From positions 1 through 16,594 of the forward strand of contig VAWY01000145.1 of NCBI GenBank assembly GCA_005888335.1: a stretch of DNA of 16,594 nt, read 5' to 3'. A program made the translations under genes and the position numbers. This DNA is from Actinomycetota bacterium. Its GTDB lineage: Bacteria; Actinomycetota; Thermoleophilia; Solirubrobacterales; Solirubrobacteraceae. This document shows, in pieces, positions 7,180 to 14,276 of the stretch (position 1 is the first letter of the stretch; each line of letters begins with the position of its first letter). Below the pieces are notes generated by a model. That model was not told the DNA's origin. It did no database searches and saw only the letters and a program-made list of their open reading frames with translations.

Positions 7180-8606
7180 TCCGGAGACAGCGACTGCCCG
7201 GTCCGCTGCTCGCCCTGCTCGCCGTCGCGGCGGTCATGGCGTGCGCGTGGATCGTGCTCATCCCGCCCCTGCAGGGTCCGGACGAAGGCGGCCACATCGC
7301 CTACGTCCAAAAGATGGTCGAGCGCAAGACGGTGCCTTTCTTCGAGGAGCGCGCGCCCTACCGCTACTCGACCGAGGAGCGGATCGCCGGCTTCTACGGC
7401 GGCTTCGAGCCGCTGCGCGGCAACCTCGACGCGCGCCCGCTCTGGACGCCCGTCGATGTGGCGATCTGGCGCCGCGCGGACGCCGCCGCCGGCCCGGACG
7501 CCAAGCGCGACGCGCTCTATGACCAGTCTTTCCGCAACCCGCCGCTCTACTACGCCTACGCCGCCGTCCCCTACCTCGCCGGGCGGTCCGGCTCGTTCTT
7601 CGCGCGCGAGCTGCTCATGCGCCTGGCGAACATCCCGCTGCTGCTCCTAGTCGTCCTCTTTTCATGGCTGGTGGCGGCCGAGCTGTTCGGGGGGCGCAGG
7701 CTGCCGTGCCTCGTGGCCACGGTGCCGGTCGCGCTGCAGCCGCAGCTCCTGAACCTCAGCGCCGTCGTCAACCCCGACGTGGCGCTCGCGGCGGCGTGGA
7801 GCGCGGCGATCCTCGTTCTCGTGCGGCTTCTGAAGCGCGGGCCGACGCGCGGGCGCGTGGCGGCGCTCGCCGCGCTGTGCGCGGCGTCGGCGCTGATCCA
7901 GCCGCGCGGGGCGACCTTGATCGCTCCGGCGGCGCTCGCGCTCGCGCTGCTGTGGCGCCGCCGCCTCACCCGGCCGACGGCGCGACGCGCGTGGATCGGC
8001 GGCCTCGCGGCGCTGCTCCTCCTCGGGGCGGCGGGAACGGCCGCGTGGCTCGTCGACGGCCATCCGGTGCTGGCGCGCCTGCGCCTCGTCGGCTCCTATC
8101 TGTGGCAGTTCTACCTCCCGCGGCTGCCCGGCATGACGCCGTCGCCCGACGCCGCCGCTTACGGCTTTCGCGAGGTTTTCGTCGATCGCTTTCAGGGAAC
8201 GCTGGCGCAGCTCGAGGTCACGCTGCCCCGGTCCGCAGAGGAGCTGCTCTACGTGCTGACGCTGGCGGCGCTCGCCGGGCTGGTCTTGCTCGCGGTGCGC
8301 CGACGCGCCTGGCTGGCGCGGGCAGGCAGGTGGGAACTGATTGCCGTCTTCGCCGCGCTTCTCGTCGTGCCCATCGTCGCGGTACAGATCGTCGCCGCGC
8401 GCGGGCTGGCGACGCCTGGCTTCGACCCCACGATCACCGGGCGCTACCTCCTGCCCGTACTCCCGCTCTATGGCGCGGCGATAGCCGCGCTGGTCCGCAG
8501 CGCACCCGCGCGCCTGGTGCCCGTCGCGGCCGGCGCCGTGGTCGGCGGCGCGCTGGTCCTGCAGCTCGGGTCGGCCGGGCTGCTCCTCGCGAGGTTCTAT
8601 GGATAG
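7176..8606 (+). CDS. DUF2142-like polytopic membrane protein (putative GT-C glycosyltransferase)
   Basis: A 476-residue protein with about ten hydrophobic helices. Directly after the first helix comes PPLQGPDEGGH (30-40), like the PPDE.aH motif of DUF2142 proteins and the acidic loop of GT-C enzymes. NPPLYYAYAAVPY and a NPD segment after the LQPQLLNLS stretch also fit DUF2142. These proteins are thought to transfer sugars from polyprenyl carriers on the outer face of the membrane; this is inferred for this member. GTG 7176 is preferred because it forms a GTGA overlap with the preceding stop and leaves a short basic N-terminus before helix 1; GTG 7155 is an in-frame alternative adding seven residues. 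Its stop overlaps the next gene by 8 bp, so the two proteins are probably made together. Confidence 0.82.
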   Translation: MIRRQRLPGPLLALLAVAAVMACAWIVLIPPLQGPDEGGHIAYVQKMVERKTVPFFEERAPYRYSTEERIAGFYGGFEPLRGNLDARPLWTPVDVAIWRRADAAAGPDAKRDALYDQSFRNPPLYYAYAAVPYLAGRSGSFFARELLMRLANIPLLLLVVLFSWLVAAELFGGRRLPCLVATVPVALQPQLLNLSAVVNPDVALAAAWSAAILVLVRLLKRGPTRGRVAALAALCAASALIQPRGATLIAPAALALALLWRRRLTRPTARRAWIGGLAALLLLGAAGTAAWLVDGHPVLARLRLVGSYLWQFYLPRLPGMTPSPDAAAYGFREVFVDRFQGTLAQLEVTLPRSAEELLYVLTLAALAGLVLLAVRRRAWLARAGRWELIAVFAALLVVPIVAVQIVAARGLATPGFDPTITGRYLLPVLPLYGAAIAALVRSAPARLVPVAAGAVVGGALVLQLGSAGLLLARFYG

Positions 8607-9318
8607 ACGCGCGGTGCTCTCCGCCCTCGTCGTGCTCGTCGCCGGCTCGGCGGTCTGGCTCGTTCCTGGGCTCGTGCGCGCCCGCGACACGCCGGCGTCC
8701 GTGTCGTCGCCGCGTCCGCTGACCGGCATCGGGCTCATCGAGGTCCCTCCGGGCTCCGCGGCGTGCTTCGGCGACGTGGCGATCGAGTCCCGTAGCGAGC
8801 AGGCGCGCTTCCAGGTCTTCACGTACAAGCGCCGCGCGCAGCCGCTCCGCCTGGAGATCCGCGCGCGCGGCTACCGGTTCACCGCGCCCGTACCCGCGAG
8901 CTACGCCGACGGCGAGACTGTGCGGGTGCCTGTGAGGCCGCCGGCCGCGCCGCTTGCCGCCCGCGTGTGCATCCGGAACGCCGGGGAACGGCACGTGGCC
9001 TTCACCGGCAGCGAGGACCGCACCAGATCGCGGTCGACGACGACCGTCGACGGACGCCGGGTCAACGACACGCTGACCTTCGCCTTCTACGAACGGCAAC
9101 GAGTCAGCCTGCTGCGGAGGCTCCCCGTGACGCTCGAGCGTCTCACGCGCTTTCGTCCGGGCGTCGCGCGCTGGATGCTGTGGATCCTGCTCGCGCTCGT
9201 CGTCGCCGGTGTCCCGGCGGCGGTGCTCTGGGCACTCGGGCGTGCGCTACGCGAGCACGCCGTCAAGCCAGCGGGCGAAGCGCTCAGCCCCGAAGTCCGG
9301 GACTACGTGGCGCGGTAA
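8599..9318 (+). CDS. Unrecognised membrane-anchored protein with two terminal TM helices
   Basis: A 239-residue protein that I cannot assign to a named family. An N-terminal signal-anchor-like helix (about 6-24) is followed by about 165 residues likely outside the cytoplasm, then a second helix (about 192-213, starting WMLWILLALVV) and a short polar tail. The external part looks beta-rich and has two cysteines in similar surroundings (SAACFGDVAI and ARVCIRNAG), which could pair as a disulfide. The ATG at 8599 overlaps the stop of the DUF2142-like gene by 8 bp, the tightest link in this operon, so it may be a partner subunit or acceptor-binding protein for that membrane transferase (inference). 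Its 3' end overlaps the convergent GT2-deacetylase gene by 72 bp. Confidence 0.75.
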   Translation: MDRRAVLSALVVLVAGSAVWLVPGLVRARDTPASVSSPRPLTGIGLIEVPPGSAACFGDVAIESRSEQARFQVFTYKRRAQPLRLEIRARGYRFTAPVPASYADGETVRVPVRPPAAPLAARVCIRNAGERHVAFTGSEDRTRSRSTTTVDGRRVNDTLTFAFYERQRVSLLRRLPVTLERLTRFRPGVARWMLWILLALVVAGVPAAVLWALGRALREHAVKPAGEALSPEVRDYVAR

Positions 9319-10980
9319 CGCGTAGCGATCCGTCCGGCGCGTCAGCGGTCCGGGCGTCATGGCCACCGCGTGGACGAAGCCCGCCTCGGCGACAATGCGC
9401 TCGGTCGTGGCGTCGAAGTCGGCGCCGGGCACGCCGAACGGATAGGAGAACGCGCGCGGCGGCCGGCCCGTCCATTCGGCGACCGCGTCGCGGCTCGCGC
9501 GCACTTCGGCTCGCTGGCGGTCGGCGCTCGCCACGCCGAGCGCCGGATGCGTCGCGGAGTGCGCGCCGATGTCGAAGCCCGGGTGTGCGGCGAGCGCGGC
9601 GACCTGATCGCTCGTCGCGACCGCGGGCGGGCCGGGGGGCCGGCGCGCCCACGCGCCCAGTTGCTCGAGCGCGCGGGCGATGTCTGCTCCGTCGTTGGGC
9701 TGCAGCCAAGCGTGGACGTGCACGCGCGCGGCGCGCCTCTGGGCGGGCGTGCGCGCGACCCAGGCGCGACGCTCACCGGCCGCAGTGAGGCGCAACGGCG
9801 AAGGCGCGTCGGCTGGCGCGGCCTGCATGAGCTCGCTCACCTCGTCCCACCAGAACGGCTCGCGGCGGGCGGTGAGCTCCGTCGGCACGAACACCGTCGC
9901 GGGCACGCCGCACGCGACGAGGGCCGGCGCGGCCTGCGCGAGGATCTCGGCGTACGCGTCGTCGAAGGTGATCGCGACAGCCCGGTCCGGGAGGCTTCCG
10001 GCCGCCAGGCGCGTGACGAGCTCGTCGAGCGGCATGGGCGTCGCGCTGCTGGCGGTGACGGCGACCTGCTCGGCGAAGTGCGCGGGCGAGACCGCCATGC
10101 CGAGCGGATCGTCGTCGAGGTCGGCGACGCGGTGGTAGGCGAGGATCGCTGCGCGCACCGGCCGGGGCAGCCGACGGCGGCGCGCCGGGGCGGGCACGGA
10201 GTGGCGCAGGGGCGTCGATGTGGCCGCGGGCTCCAGCTCGCGTCGCGCCAGCCGCCCACCGGCGAGCACCCCGAGGTTCTCGGCGGCTCGCCGGAGGCGC
10301 GCGCGGGCCGTCGCCTGGTCGCCACGCGCGAGCGCAACGATCGCGCCAGCCGACGCGCGTGGCACGGTGCCCGCCGCGATGCGTGCCGGCCGCACGCCTC
10401 CTCCCACGCGCAGCCGCGCGCCGTAGTGGAACCGCTCCCCGGCGGTCGGTGGATCGCCGACGCGCCGCGCCCGCAGCGCCGGCTCGTAGAGCAGCCGCCA
10501 GCCGGCCGCGGACAGCTCGCGCTGGGCGTGGTGCTCCTCGGTGAACCAGTCGCGCACGCCGCGGCGCCCGCGCATCGGCCAGAAGCCCTGGACGCCGCGC
10601 AGCGCTTCTACCCGGAAGCTGAGGTTGCCGGCCAAAAGCGTGCGCTCGCCGGCGTCGACGTCCAGCGGCGCCTCGCCGTACTCGACGGCCGCGCGGGCGC
10701 CCGCGATGGGCCCGCCGATGGCGCCGACGTCCGCCTCGGCGCCGGCCCACTCGTCTAGCAGCGCCGCCAGCCAGCCGTCGCCCACGACCACGTCGTCGTC
10801 GACGTAGCCGATCACGTCGGTGGCGCAGTCCGCCAGTGCGCGGTTGCGCGCGGCGGCGATCGTCTCCTCGCGTACAACGCGCGCGCCGGCGCCCTGCCGG
10901 GCGAGGGCGTCGACGACCGCGGCTAAGGTCGGAGCGTTACGGTCGGTCGACACCATGACGGTGATGCTGGGCGCGTCCAC
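9247..10980 (-). CDS. Fusion protein: GT2-like glycosyltransferase domain plus NodB/CE4 polysaccharide deacetylase
   Basis: A 577-residue two-domain protein. Residues 1-190 resemble a GT-A glycosyltransferase: SITVMVSTDRNAPTL, REETIAAARNRAL, the metal-binding YVDDDVV (59-65), GNLSFRVEAL and WFTEEHH. The usual nucleotide-binding strand with DDGSTD, expected about residue 30-35, is missing. After an Ala/Arg-rich linker (about 190-272) comes a NodB domain: AILAYHRV (277-284), catalytic ITFDDAY (336-342), zinc-binding HSATHP (473-478) and FSYPFG (510-515), then LPRHVVP near the end. All CE4 metal ligands are present, so the deacetylase is probably active on N-acetylated sugars. GTG 10980 follows the upstream stop by 10 bp and directly precedes strand 1; ATG 10956 is an alternative. 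TAGATT sits 7 nt before GTG. It is the last gene of its operon. Confidence 0.88.
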   Translation of the reverse strand: MDAPSITVMVSTDRNAPTLAAVVDALARQGAGARVVREETIAAARNRALADCATDVIGYVDDDVVVGDGWLAALLDEWAGAEADVGAIGGPIAGARAAVEYGEAPLDVDAGERTLLAGNLSFRVEALRGVQGFWPMRGRRGVRDWFTEEHHAQRELSAAGWRLLYEPALRARRVGDPPTAGERFHYGARLRVGGGVRPARIAAGTVPRASAGAIVALARGDQATARARLRRAAENLGVLAGGRLARRELEPAATSTPLRHSVPAPARRRRLPRPVRAAILAYHRVADLDDDPLGMAVSPAHFAEQVAVTASSATPMPLDELVTRLAAGSLPDRAVAITFDDAYAEILAQAAPALVACGVPATVFVPTELTARREPFWWDEVSELMQAAPADAPSPLRLTAAGERRAWVARTPAQRRAARVHVHAWLQPNDGADIARALEQLGAWARRPPGPPAVATSDQVAALAAHPGFDIGAHSATHPALGVASADRQRAEVRASRDAVAEWTGRPPRAFSYPFGVPGADFDATTERIVAEAGFVHAVAMTPGPLTRRTDRYALPRHVVPDFGAERFARWLDGVLA

Positions 10981-10987
10981 ACCGTCG

Positions 10988-10993
10988 AATCTA
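10988..10993 (-). promoter_or_regulatory. Candidate internal leaderless -10 box built on a stop codon
   Basis: On the minus strand TAGATT (10993 to 10988) begins with the TAG stop of the WsaF-like GT4 gene and is followed by exactly 7 nt (CGACGGT) and the GTG start of the GT2-deacetylase gene. It matches TATAAT at four of six positions and has the TAnnnT-N7-start spacing of leaderless genes. It may allow the deacetylase fusion to be transcribed independently of the upstream operon. No -35 box is evident. Confidence 0.45.
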
Positions 10994-12127
10994 GGCCACG
11001 AGCGCCTCGCGCAGCCCGGCCTCGACCTGCCCCGCGGCGCGCTCCCAGCGGCGCTCGGCGACGAACGCCAGACCCTTGCGCGCGCGCCGGGCGCGCAGCT
11101 CCGCGTCGTCGAGCAGCCGCTCGAGCGCGTCGGCGACCGCGATCGGATCGAACGCCGCCAGCTCGAGCGCGCCACCTACTTCGGCCCGCAGGCAGTCGGT
11201 GTCGAGCTCCACGCACGGCAGGCCGCACGCGGCCATCCCCAGAGGCACCAGCGAGATGTTGGTCATCGAGAGCACAAGCCCGACGCTCGCCCGCCGGTAC
11301 GCCTCCGCGAGCTCGCGGCCCTCGAGGACGCCGAGCGAGCGGTGCGCGAACGCCGCCCGCACCGGCCCGGGCTCGCCGAACAGCGCGAGCGGCACGCCCG
11401 GTCGCCGGCGCGTGAGCTCCTCCAGCGCCAGGAGCCCGAGCGGCACGGCGCGCCGCGGCGTGGTCGCGCGCGCGTAGAAGAGCACCGACCCGTCGCGCTC
11501 GCCGGCGCCGTCGGCGCGGTAGATCTCGTGGTCGACCGCGAGGTCGAAGTGGCTCGCGCTCGCGCCGTAGCGCTCGCGCAGCAGTCCGGCAAGCCACCGG
11601 CTCGCCGCGATGCAGTGCAGGCCGAGGCCGTACGTCTGCTCGGCCCACGTCCGCGACGCCGAGGTCGCGTAGAACTCGGGCTCGTGGTCCTGGACGAGGT
11701 ACGCGCGCGCGCCGCACCGGGGCAGGCGCAGCACGCGGTGGACGGTCTGCCAGCCGGTCGCCACGGCGACGTCGCAGCCGTCCCACCCGGCGAAGGCCGG
11801 ACGCAGCCCCCGCCAGCCGAAGAACTCGGCGAAGTGCGCCGGCGCCTCGCTGTCCTCGTGGCGGCCCTCGTCGTCCTCGAGCCACAGCGAGACGTCGTGG
11901 CCACGCTGCGCCAGCCCGCGCGCGAGGTGCACGATCGTCTGGTGCCCGCCGCTGCCGCGCCGGAAGGCGGGGACGACGATCGCGACGCGCAGGCGCTCGC
12001 CCGCGCCGCCGCCGGCGGACGCCGGCGAGGCGGTGCCCTCGCGCCGCCACTCGAGCAGCGCGCGGGGGACCACCTCGGGCGCGATCGGCCCGCCGCCGCG
12101 GCGGCGCCGCAGCCGCAGCGGCCTCAC
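10991..12127 (-). CDS. GT4 family glycosyltransferase, WsaF-like (putative rhamnosyltransferase)
   Basis: A 378-residue GT-B enzyme. After an Arg-rich start and a low-complexity stretch to about 45, LRVAIVVPAFRRGSGGHQTI (46-65) gives the GT4 first strand and glycine loop. YLVQDHEPEFYA (143-154), AEQTYGLGLHCIAASRWLAGLL (162-183) and the HFDLAVD segment (193-199) resemble WsaF-type rhamnosyltransferases. The C-terminal domain has SVLFYARATTPRRA, ALFGEPG and LSMTNISLVPLGMAACGLP (286-304). In that last stretch the EX7E pair is replaced by T289 and G297. From memory, relatives read TN.S..PQEM, which suggests a recent E-to-G change here. GTG 12127 overlaps the upstream GT4 stop as GTGA, so the two GT4s are coupled; the longer open frame to 12604 is inside that gene. 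Sugar identity is inferred only from resemblance. Confidence 0.85.
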   Translation of the reverse strand: MRPLRLRRRRGGGPIAPEVVPRALLEWRREGTASPASAGGGAGERLRVAIVVPAFRRGSGGHQTIVHLARGLAQRGHDVSLWLEDDEGRHEDSEAPAHFAEFFGWRGLRPAFAGWDGCDVAVATGWQTVHRVLRLPRCGARAYLVQDHEPEFYATSASRTWAEQTYGLGLHCIAASRWLAGLLRERYGASASHFDLAVDHEIYRADGAGERDGSVLFYARATTPRRAVPLGLLALEELTRRRPGVPLALFGEPGPVRAAFAHRSLGVLEGRELAEAYRRASVGLVLSMTNISLVPLGMAACGLPCVELDTDCLRAEVGGALELAAFDPIAVADALERLLDDAELRARRARKGLAFVAERRWERAAGQVEAGLREALVA

Positions 12128-13377
12128 TCGAGCAGCCGGCCGCGGGCACGACGGTAGAGCGGGCGCAGCGGCGACAGCGCGCGCAGCAGGCGCCGGCTGC
12201 GGCGCAGCCGCCGCGCCTGGCGCAGCGGCGGCAGCCCCATGATCTTCTCGAGGCGCTGCGCCTTGCCCGCGAGCTCGCGGTAGTCGTGCAGGGCGAGGCG
12301 CTGGGCCTCGATCCCCTCGCGCAGGTCGGACAGCAGCCGCGCGGCCGCGGGCGCGGGATCGGGCGCGGGCTCGCGGGCGATGCGCTCGAGGCTCATCGCC
12401 ATGAACTGGCCGGCCTGCTCCCAGCTCGGCCAGCCGCGCGCGGTCTCGAGCGCGTTGAGGCGCAGGTAGTGCAGGTAGCGGCGGTCGCGGGCGAGCAGGT
12501 CGAGCAGCCGCGCCGTGCCGCGGAGGTCGTCCCAGTCGCAGATCAGCCCGTTGTGGTCGTGGACGACGTACTCCTCGTGCCCGGTGACCGGGGTCACGAC
12601 GCACGTCGCGCCTCGATGGAAGGCCTCCAGCGGCGGGCCGAACATGCCCTCGACGCTCGAGAGCTTGAGCAGGACGTCGGTGCCCGCGTAGAGGTCGGCC
12701 ATCTCGCGGTGCGTGAGCGGGCCGACGACGCGGTCGACCGGCGCGTCCGCGAGCTCGGAGCGTTCACCGCTGACCACGGTGACGTCGCGCGGCCCGGTCA
12801 TCAGCGCGGTCGCCGCGATGGCCTCCGGGACGTGCTTGAACCACACGCCCGGGTTGCCCTCGATGAGCACGCGCAGCGGCGGGTCGAGGCGCACGTCGAG
12901 GCGCTCGAGCGGCGTGAAGACGCTCTTGTCGATGCCGTTGCGCACGAGGTGGCACGGCGCGTCGGGGCGCAGCTCGGCCAGCGTGCGCTGGATCCAGCGC
13001 GCCTCGGTGATGAAGGCGACCGGCAGGTCGAGGATCAGGGCGGCGCCGAGGCGGTCGGGCTCGTCGGGGCGATAGAAGCGGTCCTCGAGGCTCTGGACGA
13101 AGATCGCGCGCCGCTGCGCGGGGATCGAGAACAGCGAGAAGACGGTCTCCCACCACGTGGCGACGGCGACGTCGTAGCGCTGCTCTTGCGCCTCCGCCAG
13201 CGGGACGACGTGCAGCCCGGTGAGCTGCTCGTAGCGCCAGTTCGGCATGTCCTGCTCGCGGACGAGCACGAGCGTGACGTCGAAGCCGTGGTGCTGGTGC
13301 AGCTGGCGGGCGTGCTCGACGACGACCCCGATGCCGCCCGAGAGCTGCAGGTCGTTGACGAGGAAGCAGACCCTCAC
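12124..13377 (-). CDS. GT4 family (GT-B) glycosyltransferase
   Basis: A 417-residue enzyme, normal length for GT4 with a tail extension. VRVCFLVNDLQLSGGIG (1-17) is the N-terminal strand and glycine loop; YDVAVATWW (68-76), FVQSLEDRFY (93-102) and VRNGIDKSVFTP (145-156) lie in the first lobe. LIEGNPGVWFKHV starts the second lobe, and EGMFGPPLEAFHRGATCVVTP (243-263) carries an intact EX7E (E243, E251), so it should be catalytic, unlike its downstream neighbour. The last 80 or so residues leave the fold: a helical stretch, then an Arg/Leu-rich tail (386-417) that may bind membrane phosphates or a partner. GTG 13377 overlaps the methyltransferase stop as GTGA. It is the second gene of the operon. 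Donor and acceptor unknown. Confidence 0.9.
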   Translation of the reverse strand: MRVCFLVNDLQLSGGIGVVVEHARQLHQHHGFDVTLVLVREQDMPNWRYEQLTGLHVVPLAEAQEQRYDVAVATWWETVFSLFSIPAQRRAIFVQSLEDRFYRPDEPDRLGAALILDLPVAFITEARWIQRTLAELRPDAPCHLVRNGIDKSVFTPLERLDVRLDPPLRVLIEGNPGVWFKHVPEAIAATALMTGPRDVTVVSGERSELADAPVDRVVGPLTHREMADLYAGTDVLLKLSSVEGMFGPPLEAFHRGATCVVTPVTGHEEYVVHDHNGLICDWDDLRGTARLLDLLARDRRYLHYLRLNALETARGWPSWEQAGQFMAMSLERIAREPAPDPAPAAARLLSDLREGIEAQRLALHDYRELAGKAQRLEKIMGLPPLRQARRLRRSRRLLRALSPLRPLYRRARGRLLE

Positions 13378-14252
13378 GTGTCGGTGCCGGCCGGCAGCTG
13401 GTCGCGCGCGGCCGCGCCGCTCGGCGGCAGGCCGAGGCGCCCCTCGAGCTCGTGGATGTAGCGGCGCCACTCCTCGCGCTCGGTCAGGAGCGTCTCGAGG
13501 ATCGCGACGTCGGCCTCGCGCTGGCGCACCCAGCGGCGCTGCTCGTCGAGGTCGACCTGGGCGACGGTGGCCAGCGGCTCAAGCTCGGCCGCGCGCGGGC
13601 CGAACGCCGCGAGGAAGTGGGTGGGCACGGCGCCGCGCGCGTGCACGCCGGCCTCGGGGCTCAGCGTCAGGTCGTCGCCGACGGGCAGGATCGCCGAGCC
13701 CTGCAGCTGCACCTGGTGGAGGATCACGCGCGTCGCGGGCAGTTGGGACTCCAGCTCGGCGAACGCCCCCTCGCCCCACATCGCCAGGTGGTGCGGGTTC
13801 TGGATCGCCCAGAAGGCGTCGTTGGGGACGCTGAGGATCGTCGTCACCGTGTCGGCGCGCTCGACGAGGCGCTCGACGAGCGGGACGAACGTCGCGAGGT
13901 GCTCGACGACCTCGAAGCACGTCACGACGGCGCCGTCGGCCAGGTGCTCGCTCACGCGCGCGACGCCGTCGTCGGTCGACAGGTCCGCGGCGAAGACGAC
14001 CGCGTCCTGCACGCCGAGCTCGGCGGCGGCGCCGCGGGCGAGGCCTTCGTCGAGGTCGACGAGCACCGCGCGGCGCGAGAACCCGCCGAGCGGCCGCAGC
14101 GCGGCGGCGGCCGCGATGCCCGTCCCGCAGCCCAGGTCGCACCACACCTCGGCGCTCGCGATCAGCGGCGCGGCGACCCGATAGCGGGCGTCGTGCTCGG
14201 CGCGGATCGCGGGCTCCGTCTCGTGGGTGATGCGCTCCTGCCAGTCGGGCAT
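13374..14252 (-). CDS. Class I SAM-dependent methyltransferase with C-terminal coiled coil
   Basis: A 292-residue protein. Motif I is clear: VWCDLGCGTGIAAAAAL (36-52), followed by the acidic strand VLVDLDEGLA, AADLSTDDG, and motif IV-like TCFEVVEHL; the segment NPHHLAMWGEGAFAEL is typical of methyltransferases in glycan clusters. From about 230 to 275 the sequence is a charged amphipathic helix (EQRRWVRQREADVAILETLL and on to ELEGRLGLP), a probable coiled coil that could recruit other enzymes or set a length, as coiled coils do in some O-antigen-terminating methyltransferases (analogy only). ATG 14252 fits the domain start; the very long frame upstream to 16361 is antisense to the CgeB-like gene. 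It is the first gene of the operon continuing to 9247, with TACGAT 9 nt before ATG. Probable substrate: a sugar hydroxyl on the glycan. Confidence 0.88.
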   Translation of the reverse strand: MPDWQERITHETEPAIRAEHDARYRVAAPLIASAEVWCDLGCGTGIAAAAALRPLGGFSRRAVLVDLDEGLARGAAAELGVQDAVVFAADLSTDDGVARVSEHLADGAVVTCFEVVEHLATFVPLVERLVERADTVTTILSVPNDAFWAIQNPHHLAMWGEGAFAELESQLPATRVILHQVQLQGSAILPVGDDLTLSPEAGVHARGAVPTHFLAAFGPRAAELEPLATVAQVDLDEQRRWVRQREADVAILETLLTEREEWRRYIHELEGRLGLPPSGAAARDQLPAGTDT

Positions 14253-14260
14253 TGGCGGGC

Positions 14261-14267
14261 TATCGTA
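14261..14267. promoter_or_regulatory. Candidate bidirectional promoter with overlapping -10 boxes
   Basis: The divergent ATGs at 14252 (-) and 14277 (+) are 24 bp apart. The spacer contains TATCGTA: TATCGT on the plus strand (14261-14266) ends 10 nt before the plus ATG, and TACGAT on the minus strand (14267-14262) ends 9 nt before the minus ATG. The two boxes overlap almost completely, so one site could start both transcripts. No -35 box is evident; with 24 bp the polymerase footprints must lie inside both coding regions. Confidence 0.45.
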
Positions 14268-14276
14268 CGCGCGCCG

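Noticed and set aside
7662..8828. Minus-strand open frame (388 codons) opposite the DUF2142-like gene
   Set aside because: Polar, repetitive Arg/Glu-rich translation typical of the strand opposite hydrophobic high-GC genes.
9370..10758. Plus-strand open frame (462 codons) opposite the GT2-deacetylase
   Set aside because: Antisense to the NodB and GT motifs; no domain or plausible start.
10820..12157. Plus-strand open frame (445 codons) opposite the WsaF-like GT4
   Set aside because: Arg/Ala/Glu-rich low-complexity translation antisense to a recognisable enzyme.
12286..13461. Long plus-strand open frame (391 codons) opposite the GT4 gene
   Set aside because: A product of high GC content opposite a well-supported GT4 with intact motifs; the translation has no recognisable domain.
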